A DNA stretch of 64,000 nucleotides from Rhizobacter sp. Its GTDB lineage: Bacteria; Pseudomonadota; Gammaproteobacteria; Burkholderiales; Burkholderiaceae_C. Positions 28,569 through 36,576 of this stretch are shown piece after piece. Numbering within the stretch: the stretch's first letter is position 1; each line of letters begins with the position of its first letter. The DNA is taken from positions 434,001 to 498,000 of the forward strand of contig JAHBZQ010000001.1 in the NCBI GenBank assembly GCA_019635355.1, given 5' to 3'. Below the pieces are notes generated by a model. The model made no database searches. It saw nothing but the letters and a program-made list of their open reading frames with translations, and was not told the origin of the DNA. Position numbers and translations under genes: made by a program.

Positions 28569-30257
28569 TTAGGTCGTGAGGCGCGCGAGGGCGGCCTGCT
28601 TGATTTCACGCTTCAGGATCTTGCCGGAAGGCGTGCGGGGGAGCGGTGCGTTCGCGCGCTCGATGTAGCGCGGGATCTCGAACTTGGCGAGATGCCCTTC
28701 GAGGAACTGGCGCAGTTGCTCCACGTCGAGCTTGTCGGTGCCGTAGACGGTGGCGCCGACCTCTTCGCCGAGGCGCTCGTCGGGCACCGCGTAGACCGAG
28801 GCCTCGATCACCTCGGGGTGCATCACGAGTGCGGCTTCGACGGCGCCGCAGCCGATGTTTTCACCGCCGCGGATGATGAGGTCCTTGATGCGGTCGACGA
28901 TGTAGAGGTAGCCCTCGGCATCGAGGGTGGCGCCGTCGCCGGTGCGGAACCAGTCGCCGTCGAACGACTGCTTGTTCGCCTCGGGGTTGTTCCAGTAGCC
29001 GGTGAAGACCGAGGTGCCGCGCACCCACAGCTCGCCGCGCTCGCCTGGGGGCAGCACACGGCCTGCTTCGTCGGTGACCCGCAGTTCGAGCACCTGCGAG
29101 CAGTGGCCGGAGCTGGTGGGGTGGGCGAGGTAGTCCTGGCCGACGATGCCGGCGCCGATGGCGTTGGTCTCGGTCATGCCCCAGCCGATGTTGGGAACGG
29201 CTTGCGCGAAGCTCGCATCGATCTGGCGCACCTGCTCGGGCGCGCGTGGCGCCCCGCCGCCGCCGAGCGACATGAGCGTGGCCAGGCTGTACTTGCCCGA
29301 CTGCGCCACGCGGATCAGGTCGCCCGTGACGGCCGCCGGGCCGCCGAGCGAGGTGAGGCGCTCGCGGTCGATCAGCTCGGCGGCTTTCTCCGGGTCCCAG
29401 CGGTACATGCTGGCGAGGCGGCGCTGCAGGCGGTAGCTGCCGAGGTACGACGAATGCAGGCCCGTCACGTGAAAGAGCGGCACCGCGAGCAGCGTGCCGC
29501 CTTGCTCGACGGGCTCGGGGCGCACGACGCCGTTGACCTTGTCGAGGATGGCGTAGTCGAGTTCCCACGAGAGCAGGGCTGAGATCACCATGCGGTGCGT
29601 CGAGGGCACGCCCTTCGGCCGGCCGCTGGAGCCGGAGGTGTAGAGCATGATGGTGAGGTCGTCGGGCTGCATCGCGACCGGGGGCATCGGCACCTCGCCG
29701 AGCGCCGCGGTGGCGGCCTTCAGGTCACGGGCGCCGGCCTTCAGCTCGGTGGCACGCACCGCCAGCACCTGCAGGCCTTCGACAGGCTTCTGCGCAAGCC
29801 GGTCGAGCCGCTCCTGGTCGGCCAGCAGCACCTTCGCACCACAGTCGACGAGCGCATAGGCCATGTCATCGGCCTGCCAGTGCGCGTTCATCGCGACGGC
29901 CACCGCACCGATGGAGGTGATGGCGCTGAAGGCGATCATCCACTCGGGGTAGTTGCGCATCGAGATCGCCACGCGATCGCCCGGCTTCACGCCGCACTCA
30001 TGCACCAGCACATGGCCGATGCGCGAGGCCTGCTGCCACGCCTCGCGGAAGGTGTAGCGCTCGTCTTCGTAGATCAGGAAGGGCAGGTCGGTGACGTAGA
30101 GCTCGTAGTAGTCGCGCAGCGTGGGCGGTGCGTTCTTGAACGCCTTCACGTGGCGACCGTGGGCGACGATGTCGATCAGCTCGCCGGGCGCGCCGGGCGC
30201 CGTGAGTTCGGCGATCGCTTGCGCGCGCGGCATTGGGAGGATCTGGGCGTCGGGCAT
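28569..30257 (-). CDS. Class I adenylate-forming acyl-CoA ligase
   Basis: 562-residue acid--CoA ligase. Seen: LTIMLYTSGSSGRPKGVPSTH (ATP-binding), GWGMTETNAIG, YLYIVDRIKDLIIRGGENI and the catalytic lysine in RTPSGKILKREI. It is directly preceded by the enoyl-CoA hydratase (no gap) and followed by the nitronate monooxygenase-like gene (27 bases), so it would activate the substrate of the operon. Medium-chain, branched or aromatic acids are possible; the sequence does not decide. Confidence 0.9.
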   Translation of the reverse strand: MPDAQILPMPRAQAIAELTAPGAPGELIDIVAHGRHVKAFKNAPPTLRDYYELYVTDLPFLIYEDERYTFREAWQQASRIGHVLVHECGVKPGDRVAISMRNYPEWMIAFSAITSIGAVAVAMNAHWQADDMAYALVDCGAKVLLADQERLDRLAQKPVEGLQVLAVRATELKAGARDLKAATAALGEVPMPPVAMQPDDLTIMLYTSGSSGRPKGVPSTHRMVISALLSWELDYAILDKVNGVVRPEPVEQGGTLLAVPLFHVTGLHSSYLGSYRLQRRLASMYRWDPEKAAELIDRERLTSLGGPAAVTGDLIRVAQSGKYSLATLMSLGGGGAPRAPEQVRQIDASFAQAVPNIGWGMTETNAIGAGIVGQDYLAHPTSSGHCSQVLELRVTDEAGRVLPPGERGELWVRGTSVFTGYWNNPEANKQSFDGDWFRTGDGATLDAEGYLYIVDRIKDLIIRGGENIGCGAVEAALVMHPEVIEASVYAVPDERLGEEVGATVYGTDKLDVEQLRQFLEGHLAKFEIPRYIERANAPLPRTPSGKILKREIKQAALARLTT

Positions 30258-31079
30258 TCAGCGCCCCTTGAAGACAGGCTCTCGTTTCTCGACGAATGCC
30301 TTGGCTGCCTCCTTGTGGTCTTCTGTTTGTCCGCAGTGGATGTGGTGCGTGGCTTCGAGGTCCAGGCACTCGTCGACCGCACCGGCCATCGCGCGGTTGA
30401 GGTTTTCCTTCATGTAGCGGTAGGCGACCGCCGGGCCGTTGGCGAGGCGGGTGGTGATCTCGTTGGTGCGCGCGCCCAGGTGGTCAGGTTCGCTCACCCA
30501 GTTGGTGAGGCCGAGGCGCAGGGCTTCGTCGGCCGACACACGGTCGGACAGCATGTACAGCTCGCGCGCCTTGGCGGCACCGATCAGCTGCGTCATGAAA
30601 TAGGTGCCGCCGTAGTCGCCGGCGAAACCGACTTTCGCGAAGGCCGTCGTCATGAAGGCGCTGCTGCTCATGAGCCGCAGGTCGCAGGCCATCGCGAGCG
30701 ACAGGCCCGCGCCAGCCGCCGCACCGGGCAGCACCGCGAGCGTGGGCTTGGGCATCTTGAAGAGGCGGCCGGCCGTTTCGCGCTGGCTGTGGCGCTGCTG
30801 GTGGATGGCCTCGTCGATGGTGCGCTGGCCGACGGTGCCGTCGCCTGCGGCAGCCATGCCCTTCACGTCGCCCCCGGCGCAGAAGGCCTTGCCCGCGCCG
30901 GTGAGCACGATGCAGCGCACCTCGTTGTTGAACTCGGCGGCCACGAGCTGCTGCTGCATGGCCTGCAGCATGGCGCGCGAGAGGGCGTTGCGCGCGTCGG
31001 GGCGGTTCATCGTGAGCGTGAGCACGCCGCCATGCAGCGTGGCTTGCAGGTCGGGCGTGCCGGTGTCGAGCGTGGTCAT
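30258..31079 (-). CDS. Enoyl-CoA hydratase/isomerase family protein
   Basis: Crotonase-fold enzyme, 273 residues, hydrating or isomerising an unsaturated acyl-CoA. Seen: LTMNRPDARNALSRAML, GAGKAFCAGGDVKGMA (oxyanion-hole segment), and GAAAGAGLSLAMACDLRLM. At the catalytic glutamate region the sequence reads AKVGFAGDYGGTYFM, with Asp-Tyr in place of one usual residue, so it may not be a standard hydratase. ATG 31079 was chosen over a longer N-terminal extension lacking family features. Its stop abuts the ligase start. Confidence 0.9.
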   Translation of the reverse strand: MTTLDTGTPDLQATLHGGVLTLTMNRPDARNALSRAMLQAMQQQLVAAEFNNEVRCIVLTGAGKAFCAGGDVKGMAAAGDGTVGQRTIDEAIHQQRHSQRETAGRLFKMPKPTLAVLPGAAAGAGLSLAMACDLRLMSSSAFMTTAFAKVGFAGDYGGTYFMTQLIGAAKARELYMLSDRVSADEALRLGLTNWVSEPDHLGARTNEITTRLANGPAVAYRYMKENLNRAMAGAVDECLDLEATHHIHCGQTEDHKEAAKAFVEKREPVFKGR

Positions 31080-31099
31080 GGTGCTGTCTCCTGTCGTCG

Positions 31100-32050
31100 T
31101 TACTTCACGAGGCCGAGTTCGCGCGCATCTTTTTCGTAGTTGGCGTAAGAGCTCTTGAGCGTGGCGCTGTTGAGGATCATCTCGGCGACCTGCGTGCGCG
31201 TGCCCGCCTCGAAGACCTTGGTGCGGATCCAGCACGACTCGGTGCGTGCACTTTCGCTGAGCGCGATGATCTCGCGCTCCAGGTCATACGGCTGGCCGAC
31301 GAAGAGCGGGCCCTTGATCAAGCGGATCTGCTGGCCGGCGAAGAGGCCCACAGCGGGCTGCTTGCCCTTGAAGCCGGCGAGTGCGGAAGTGCTGCCGAGC
31401 AGCACGCTGATCATCTCGATCGGGATGATGGCCTTGCCCCAAGGCGACGACGCGCCACCTTCGGCGGTGTACCAAGGCGAGGGCTCGGTGATGACCTTGA
31501 GCTTCGAGTTCAGCGTGAAGGGGTAGTAGTCGCCCATGTGCTGGTCGAAGCCCATGGCGATCGTCTCCTTCTGCGCACCTTTTTGCCCCACCTTCAGGTC
31601 GCGGTTGATCACGAGGCCGGTGGGCGGGCGCAGCTTGGCGATGCGTTGCGGGATCTCGTGCTGCGCATCGGGCACGTCGCCGACGGAGGCCGTGCCGGTG
31701 AGCACCGGTGTGCCGTCCTTCTTCTCGGCCCAGATCTTCACGATCTTTTCGTTGCCCTTCGGCGGCTGAACGAAGGCACGCACCTCTTCGCCTTCGACCA
31801 CCATGTTCTGGTAGTGCGAGCTGATGCAGCCGGTCTCGAACCAGGCGTTGCCGAAGAGGCTCACGAGCAGCGGGTCGAACTGGCTGAAATGCGTGGGGCC
31901 TTCGATGGGGCCGGCCTTCAGGCCGAGGTCACCCGCGGTCTTGTCGTCGTGGATGGAGAGGTGGCCGCCGTAGGTCTGCTCGGCGAGCATCTGGCGAGGT
32001 TGGCGCAGGGGGCCGCAGAGGGCGAGGGGCGTGTCGAAGGCAGCGGTCAT
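31100..32050 (-). CDS. Unrecognised protein, hotdog-fold-like
   Basis: 316 residues. I cannot assign a named family; the segment LKAGPIEGPTHFSQFDPLL resembles the substrate helix of MaoC/hotdog thioesterase-dehydratases, and the length would fit a double hotdog. The second half (GQQIRLIKGPLFVGQPYDLEREI ... ESCWIRTKVFEAG split over two strands) fits a second hotdog repeat. No signal peptide. First gene of the minus-strand operon with the hydratase, ligase and nitronate monooxygenase-like genes, so an acyl-CoA substrate is likely. Divergent from the crotonase at 32206. Confidence 0.65.
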   Translation of the reverse strand: MTAAFDTPLALCGPLRQPRQMLAEQTYGGHLSIHDDKTAGDLGLKAGPIEGPTHFSQFDPLLVSLFGNAWFETGCISSHYQNMVVEGEEVRAFVQPPKGNEKIVKIWAEKKDGTPVLTGTASVGDVPDAQHEIPQRIAKLRPPTGLVINRDLKVGQKGAQKETIAMGFDQHMGDYYPFTLNSKLKVITEPSPWYTAEGGASSPWGKAIIPIEMISVLLGSTSALAGFKGKQPAVGLFAGQQIRLIKGPLFVGQPYDLEREIIALSESARTESCWIRTKVFEAGTRTQVAEMILNSATLKSSYANYEKDARELGLVK

Positions 32051-32205
32051 GGCGTCCTGGCAGCGATGGATGAGAGACGAGGAGCATAGGCTTCGCGATT
32101 GGCCATCACAGTCACGCGGGTGTCAGTCGCTGCGGGCGCGATGACCGAAGATGCAGGTCCTTCGCGAGCCTTGCATCGCGCCTCCGCACAAACCCGAATC
32201 CGAAA

Positions 32206-33024
32206 ATGGAACTGACCACCACCACACCCTTGCCGGCGCATGGCTGCATCGAGACGCAGGTCGTCGGCAACGTGCTCCTCATCGGCATCAACCGCCCGGC
32301 CAAGCGCAACGGCTGGACGCCCGAGATGTTCCGCCAGCTGGGCGAGGCCTACACGCGGCTCGACGACGACCCCTCGCTCTTCGTCGGCGTGCTGCATGCC
32401 TTTGGCGACCACTTCACCGCGGGGCTCGACATGCCTGCCGTGCAATCGCACCTGGAGCGGGGCGAGAAGCTGATCCCCGAAGGTCTGGTGGAGCCGCACG
32501 ACTTCGGCAAGCCCGGCTATCGCCGCCGCACCAAGCCGGTGGTGGCCGCGGTGAAGGGCATCTGCTTCACGGTGGGCATCGAGCTGATGCTCGGTGCCGA
32601 CATCGTGGTGGCCGGTGAAGACTGCCGCTTCTGCCAGAAGGAAGTGCAGCGCGGGCTGATGCCGGGTGGCGGTGCGACGCTGCGCATGTCGGAGCGTGCT
32701 GGTCTGGGCAACGCGATGCTGTACCTGTTGACGGGCGACGAGTTCGACACGCCGACGGCCTACCGGCTCAACTTCGTGCAGAAGGTGGTGCCGAACGCGC
32801 AGGTGCTGGATGAAGCGCTGGCGATTGCGCAGCGCATCGCGGCTCAAGCGCCGCTGGCGGTCACGGCCACGCGTCTGAACGCCATCAAGGCGGTGGAAGA
32901 GGGGCCGGCTGCGGCCGTGGCTGACTTCGCCGCCATCAGCAAGAAGATTTTCGCGAGCGAAGACTGGGCCGAAGGCGTGCGCTCCTTTGTCGAGAAGCGC
33001 CCCGCGGTGTTCAAGGGCCGCTAA
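32206..33024 (+). CDS. Crotonase/enoyl-CoA hydratase family protein
   Basis: 272-residue crotonase-fold protein, distinct from the one at 30258. Seen: VLLIGINRPAKRNGWTPEMF, HAFGDHFTAGLDMPAV and VKGICFTVGIELMLGADIV. The region EVQRGLMPGGGATLRM carries Met-Pro-Gly where hydratases have conserved residues around the catalytic Glu. Divergent from the acyl-CoA operon with a 155-base gap, suggesting shared control. Its stop overlaps the end of comFB by 4 bases. Confidence 0.88.
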   Translation: MELTTTTPLPAHGCIETQVVGNVLLIGINRPAKRNGWTPEMFRQLGEAYTRLDDDPSLFVGVLHAFGDHFTAGLDMPAVQSHLERGEKLIPEGLVEPHDFGKPGYRRRTKPVVAAVKGICFTVGIELMLGADIVVAGEDCRFCQKEVQRGLMPGGGATLRMSERAGLGNAMLYLLTGDEFDTPTAYRLNFVQKVVPNAQVLDEALAIAQRIAAQAPLAVTATRLNAIKAVEEGPAAAVADFAAISKKIFASEDWAEGVRSFVEKRPAVFKGR

Positions 33025-33305
33025 CTGCGCGCCTTCATGGCGCTGCGCGCTTGGACAAATTCGAACGCGTACTTCACCGCCTCGGCGATGGCCACCTCGT
33101 TGTGGGCGCGTTCGTTCTCGGTGAGATAGAAGACGAGGTCAACGTCGTGGCGGATGTAGCGTGGCGGCAGTCGGTTGAGCGCCACGCAGGCCACGTCGGC
33201 CAGCAGCTCGCGCGGCACCGTGTAGTTCGCAGACGCGGCCAGCACGGCCTCGAAGATGATCCGCTCGTAGTGGTTGTGGATCGACTCGAAATCAGCAGTG
33301 CTCAT
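33021..33305 (-). CDS. ComFB-domain protein
   Basis: 94-residue protein matching the late competence ComFB family: NHYERIIFEAVLAAS followed by the hallmark DVACVALNRLPPRYIRHDVD. Cyanobacterial ComFB-type proteins have been reported to bind cyclic-di-GMP; whether this one does cannot be read from sequence. It is the third gene after nadA and nadC (28-base gap, GAGAGG ribosome site), although no role in NAD synthesis is known. Stand-alone ComFB next to chemotaxis and Cache genes in the wider region fits a signalling role. Confidence 0.85.
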   Translation of the reverse strand: MSTADFESIHNHYERIIFEAVLAASANYTVPRELLADVACVALNRLPPRYIRHDVDLVFYLTENERAHNEVAIAEAVKYAFEFVQARSAMKARS

Positions 33306-33333
33306 GGTGGCCTCTCGTGAGCGAGGCCCCGAC

Positions 33334-34200
33334 TCAAAGGCGTTCGAGCACCCGCATCGAATAGTCGACCGCCTTCACGTCCTTGGTCAAGCGGCCAATG
33401 GAGATGCGGTCGACGCCGGTGGCGGCAATTTCACGAATCTGGCCGAGCTGCACGTTGCCTGACACTTCGAGCAGCGCACGCCCCTGGTTGACGGCCACGG
33501 CTTCGCGCATCAGCGGCTCGGTGAAGTTGTCGAGCAGCACGCTTTGCGCGCCGGCATCGAGTGCCTCGCGCAGCTGTTCGAGGCTTTCGACCTCGATCTG
33601 GATGTCGACACCCGAATTCAGCGCCTGCGCCCGGCGCAGGGCCTGCCCCACGCCGCCCGCCGCCGCGATGTGGTTTTCCTTGATGAGGATGCCGTGCCAG
33701 AGCGCAAGGCGCTGGTTCTGCCCACCGCCCACACGCACCGCGTATTTCTGCGCCTGGCGCAGGCCGGGGATGGTCTTGCGGGTGTCGAGCACGGCACAGC
33801 CGCGCGGGTTGGGCGAGGCGCCGGCGATGGCGTCGACATGGCGGCGCGTGATGGTGGCCGTGGCCGACAGCAGCTGCAGGAAGTTGAGGGCCGGGCGCTC
33901 GGCCGAGAGCAAGGCGCGGGCATTGGCCTCGATGTGGCAGACGAGCGTGTCGGGTGTCATCAGCGCGCCTTCGGCCACGTGCCAGTCGATCTTGGCGTCG
34001 TTGTCGAGCGCCTTGATGCAGCCGTCGAACCACTCGCGGCCGCACAGCACCGCTTCTTCGCGCACCAGCACGCGCGCTTTCACCCGCTGTGCGCCGGGCA
34101 CGAGCATCGCCGTCCAGTCATGGCGGCCGATGTCTTCGCTCAGCGCATCGTTGATGTTGCGTTCGCGGGCTTGCTCGAGGGTTTCGTTCTTGTCGTACAT
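33334..34200 (-). CDS. nadC: Nicotinate-nucleotide pyrophosphorylase (quinolinate phosphoribosyltransferase)
   Basis: Converts quinolinate and PRPP to nicotinate mononucleotide. 288 residues. Seen: ALSEDIGRHDWTAML at the N-terminus, ALLSAERPALNFLQLLS, CAVLDTRKTIPGLRQAQKYAV, GILIKENHIAAAGG and IQIEVESLEQLREAL, the standard active-site segments. It follows nadA by 7 bases, so the two are cotranscribed. nadB lies separately at 23-25 kb. Confidence 0.96.
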   Translation of the reverse strand: MYDKNETLEQARERNINDALSEDIGRHDWTAMLVPGAQRVKARVLVREEAVLCGREWFDGCIKALDNDAKIDWHVAEGALMTPDTLVCHIEANARALLSAERPALNFLQLLSATATITRRHVDAIAGASPNPRGCAVLDTRKTIPGLRQAQKYAVRVGGGQNQRLALWHGILIKENHIAAAGGVGQALRRAQALNSGVDIQIEVESLEQLREALDAGAQSVLLDNFTEPLMREAVAVNQGRALLEVSGNVQLGQIREIAATGVDRISIGRLTKDVKAVDYSMRVLERL

Positions 34201-34207
34201 GGCTGGC

Positions 34208-35314
34208 TCAGGCGGCGCCGATGTTGGGCACGAGGCCGGGTTTCTGGGTGGCGGTGGGGTTGCGCTTCACGAAGTCGAGCATGCGGTCGATGCAGCCGAG
34301 CGCCTGGCTGCGGATCGGCTCCTCGACGTGAATCTCACCCGTGCCGTTTTCCAGGCAGCTCACCACGCCTTGCAGCGCGTTCATCGCCATCCACGGGCAG
34401 TGCGCGCAGCTCTTGCAGGTGGCGCTGTTGCCGGCGGTGGGCGCTTCGATCAGCGTCTTGCCCGGCGCGAGCTGGCGCATGCGGTGCAGGATGCCGTTGT
34501 CGGTGGCGACGATGTAGGCCGGTGCGTTGCCCTGCACCACGGCGTTGAGCAGCTGCGAGGTCGAGCCCACCACGTCGGCCTGCTTGACCACGCTCTCGGG
34601 CGACTCGGGGTGCACCAGCACCATCGCGCCGGGGTGCTGCGACTTGAGCAGGTCGAGCTCCAGGCCCTTGAACTCGTCGTGCACGATGCAGGCGCCGTTC
34701 CACATCAGCATGTCGGCATGCGTCTGCTGCTGGATGTAGCGGCCGAGGTGGCGGTCTGGGGCCCAGAGGATCTTCTCGCCCTGGTCCTTCAGGTGCTTCA
34801 CGATCGCGAGCGCGCAGGAGCTCGTGACCATCCAGTCGGCACGGGCCTTCACCGCGGCGCTGGTATTGGCGTAGACGACGACCTTGCGGTCGGGGTGGGC
34901 GTCGCAGAAGCGGGCGAAGTCGTCGGCGGGGCAGCCGAGGTCGAGCGAGCAGGTGGCGTCGAGGTCGGGCATCAGCACGCGTTTCTCGGGGCTCAGGATC
35001 TTGGCGCTCTCGCCCATGAAGCGCACGCCCGCGACGACGAGGGTCTTGGCGGCATGGTCGCGGCCGAAGCGCGCCATCTCCAGCGAGTCGGCCACGCAGC
35101 CGCCGGTTTCCAGGGCCAGGTCCTGCAGGTCGCCGTCGACGTAGTAGTGGGCGACGAGCACGGCCTGGTGCTTGGCAAGCAGCGCCTTGGCGCGCTCTTT
35201 CCAGCTCTGCCGCTGGTCGGGGGTGAGGGGCTCGGGGACTTTCGCCCAGGCATGGGCGGTGCAGCTGGCGCCGGTGGCGTCTTGCCGCGTGTAGTCGAAC
35301 AGCACTTGGCTCAT
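34208..35314 (-). CDS. nadA: Quinolinate synthase A
   Basis: 4Fe-4S enzyme condensing iminoaspartate (from NadB) with dihydroxyacetone phosphate to quinolinate. 368 residues. Seen: VLVAHYYVDGDLQDLALETGG, cluster cysteines in GGCVADSLEM, CSLDLGCP and the C-terminal CKSCAHCPWMAMN region, VVYANTSAAVKA and VHPESPESVV. First gene of nadA-nadC-comFB. Confidence 0.96.
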   Translation of the reverse strand: MSQVLFDYTRQDATGASCTAHAWAKVPEPLTPDQRQSWKERAKALLAKHQAVLVAHYYVDGDLQDLALETGGCVADSLEMARFGRDHAAKTLVVAGVRFMGESAKILSPEKRVLMPDLDATCSLDLGCPADDFARFCDAHPDRKVVVYANTSAAVKARADWMVTSSCALAIVKHLKDQGEKILWAPDRHLGRYIQQQTHADMLMWNGACIVHDEFKGLELDLLKSQHPGAMVLVHPESPESVVKQADVVGSTSQLLNAVVQGNAPAYIVATDNGILHRMRQLAPGKTLIEAPTAGNSATCKSCAHCPWMAMNALQGVVSCLENGTGEIHVEEPIRSQALGCIDRMLDFVKRNPTATQKPGLVPNIGAA

Positions 35315-35431
35315 GGCTGGGTGTGAGGTGATCCGCGGCGCGCACGGGGGCGGTCATGGTAGCCCAGCACCGGGGTTGCCGCAGCCGTGTGGCTGGCCGA
35401 CTTGCTCGTCCGGCGAGGGGTCGTCATGAAG

Positions 35432-35463
35432 AAAAAAGGGTGCGGGCCTTGCGGCTCGCACCC
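35432..35463 (-). terminator. Intrinsic terminator after the secreted hydrolase
   Basis: On the minus strand a GGGTGCG...CGCACCC stem closes over a GC-rich loop and is followed by TTTTTTC; it lies 30 bases beyond the hydrolase stop. The surrounding gap 35315-35492 holds no gene. Confidence 0.8.
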
Positions 35464-35492
35464 GAAGGGACGACAGCTCAGAAAAACTCAGT

Positions 35493-36377
35493 TCATGGCG
35501 TGGCGAAACCGGCCAGCCAGTTCAGGTTCGCTTTCAGGCCCCAGTGGGTGGAGCCGTTGCGCCAGGTGGTGTCGAGGACGTCGGCACTGCCCGCGCAGCC
35601 GCCCGCGGCGCGCTGGTAGCAGTGGTCGGCCGAGAGGTCGCCGACAGCGGTGTCGCGGACCATGATCCAGCCGCTGCCGTTGCCGCTCAGGCATTCGTAG
35701 GCAAGGGCGCCGCAGGTGCGTCCGGCGACCGACTCGGACGAGCCGCGCACGGTGGTGGCGGTGCCGCCGGGGAAGATGTCGCTCTGGCCGTTGACGATGC
35801 GCAGGTTGTCTTTCGGCAGCTTGTAGTTGCCCGGCGTCATGCACGAGGTCATGCCGTAGACGGTGTAGAGGGTGTGCGAGCCCATGCCGTAGGCGGCCCG
35901 CACGCGGCTGTCGTAGTTCTTCGCGTTGATCGCGATCACCGAGCCCTGGCTGAAGCCGGCGACGACGATGCCCTTGCTGCAGTCGGCGGTGCTGCGTGCG
36001 CAGAGCTTGGCGACGGCGCTGCTCGAGCTGCCGCTGTTGTAGATGTACTTCGCCTTGGCGAGGATCTGCGAGCAGGTGCCGAAGAGGCTGCTGTCGTATT
36101 GCACGGCCGCGGCGACGAAACCCTTGGCCGACATCTCGGCCACGGCAGCCATGGCCTGGCCGTTGTCGTAGCTCTCGGTGGTGCCGACGGTGTAGATGAA
36201 GACCGGGTGCTTGCCGGAGGCGGGCTCCGTGCCCTTGATCCGGTAGGTGGTGAGCCCAGCGCTGTAGGTGGCGCTGAAGTCGGCCGCCATGGCCTGCGCG
36301 CCGAACAGGGCGCCCCCCGCCACGCCGACGATGCCGGCGAGGCGTTTCAGGGTCTGCAGGGAAGTCCTTGTGTCCAT
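35493..36377 (-). CDS. Secreted alpha/beta hydrolase
   Basis: 294 residues with a clear Sec signal peptide (LAGIVGVAGGALFGAQAMA, cleavage after about residue 31). The nucleophile elbow is VVAGFSQGSVIA; other conserved pieces are HPVFIYTVGTTESYD and, near the end, STHWGLKAN with a possible catalytic His. Eight or more cysteines (GTCSQIL, KLCARSTADC, DHCYQRAAGGC) suggest disulfides in an exported enzyme. The substrate is unknown; it lacks the GWSMGG elbow of cutinase/PETase-like enzymes. ATG 36377 was chosen because it places the signal peptide properly; no ribosome site is visible and a perfect inverted repeat lies just upstream. Confidence 0.82.
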   Translation of the reverse strand: MDTRTSLQTLKRLAGIVGVAGGALFGAQAMAADFSATYSAGLTTYRIKGTEPASGKHPVFIYTVGTTESYDNGQAMAAVAEMSAKGFVAAAVQYDSSLFGTCSQILAKAKYIYNSGSSSSAVAKLCARSTADCSKGIVVAGFSQGSVIAINAKNYDSRVRAAYGMGSHTLYTVYGMTSCMTPGNYKLPKDNLRIVNGQSDIFPGGTATTVRGSSESVAGRTCGALAYECLSGNGSGWIMVRDTAVGDLSADHCYQRAAGGCAGSADVLDTTWRNGSTHWGLKANLNWLAGFATP

Positions 36378-36386
36378 GCGATCTAG

Positions 36387-36406
36387 TTTTGCACGACGGT
36401 GCAAAA
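36387..36406. repeat. Perfect inverted repeat just upstream of the secreted hydrolase
   Basis: TTTTGCAC, four-base loop GACG, GTGCAAAA: eight perfect pairs, ten bases before the hydrolase ATG. It occupies the place of the ribosome site, so it may be an operator or an RNA hairpin that controls translation. Confidence 0.6.
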
Positions 36407-36527
36407 GATTGGCCTGTGACTTACCCGATCAGGGTCGGAGAGGGTTGTTTTTGCCCGCTTGGAGCGCTATTTTTGATCGACCGTGCATAAATCACGGATC
36501 GCTCTCAGGGCGCACGGCCCTCAGGCG

Positions 36528-36552
36528 AAAAAAAGCGCCACGGGGGTGGCGC
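36528..36552 (-). terminator. Intrinsic terminator after roadblock-like paralogue B
   Basis: Minus-strand stem GCGCCAC / GTGGCGC (four-base loop) followed by seven T residues, about 25 bases past the stop of the gene at 36577-37866. Confidence 0.85.
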
Positions 36553-36576
36553 TGGTGCCTCGAACGCCGCAGAGGG

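Noticed and set aside
35493..36377. PETase/cutinase-type assignment of the secreted hydrolase
   Set aside because: Elbow is GFSQGS, not GWSMGG, and other conserved cutinase positions are not seen; kept as a generic hydrolase.
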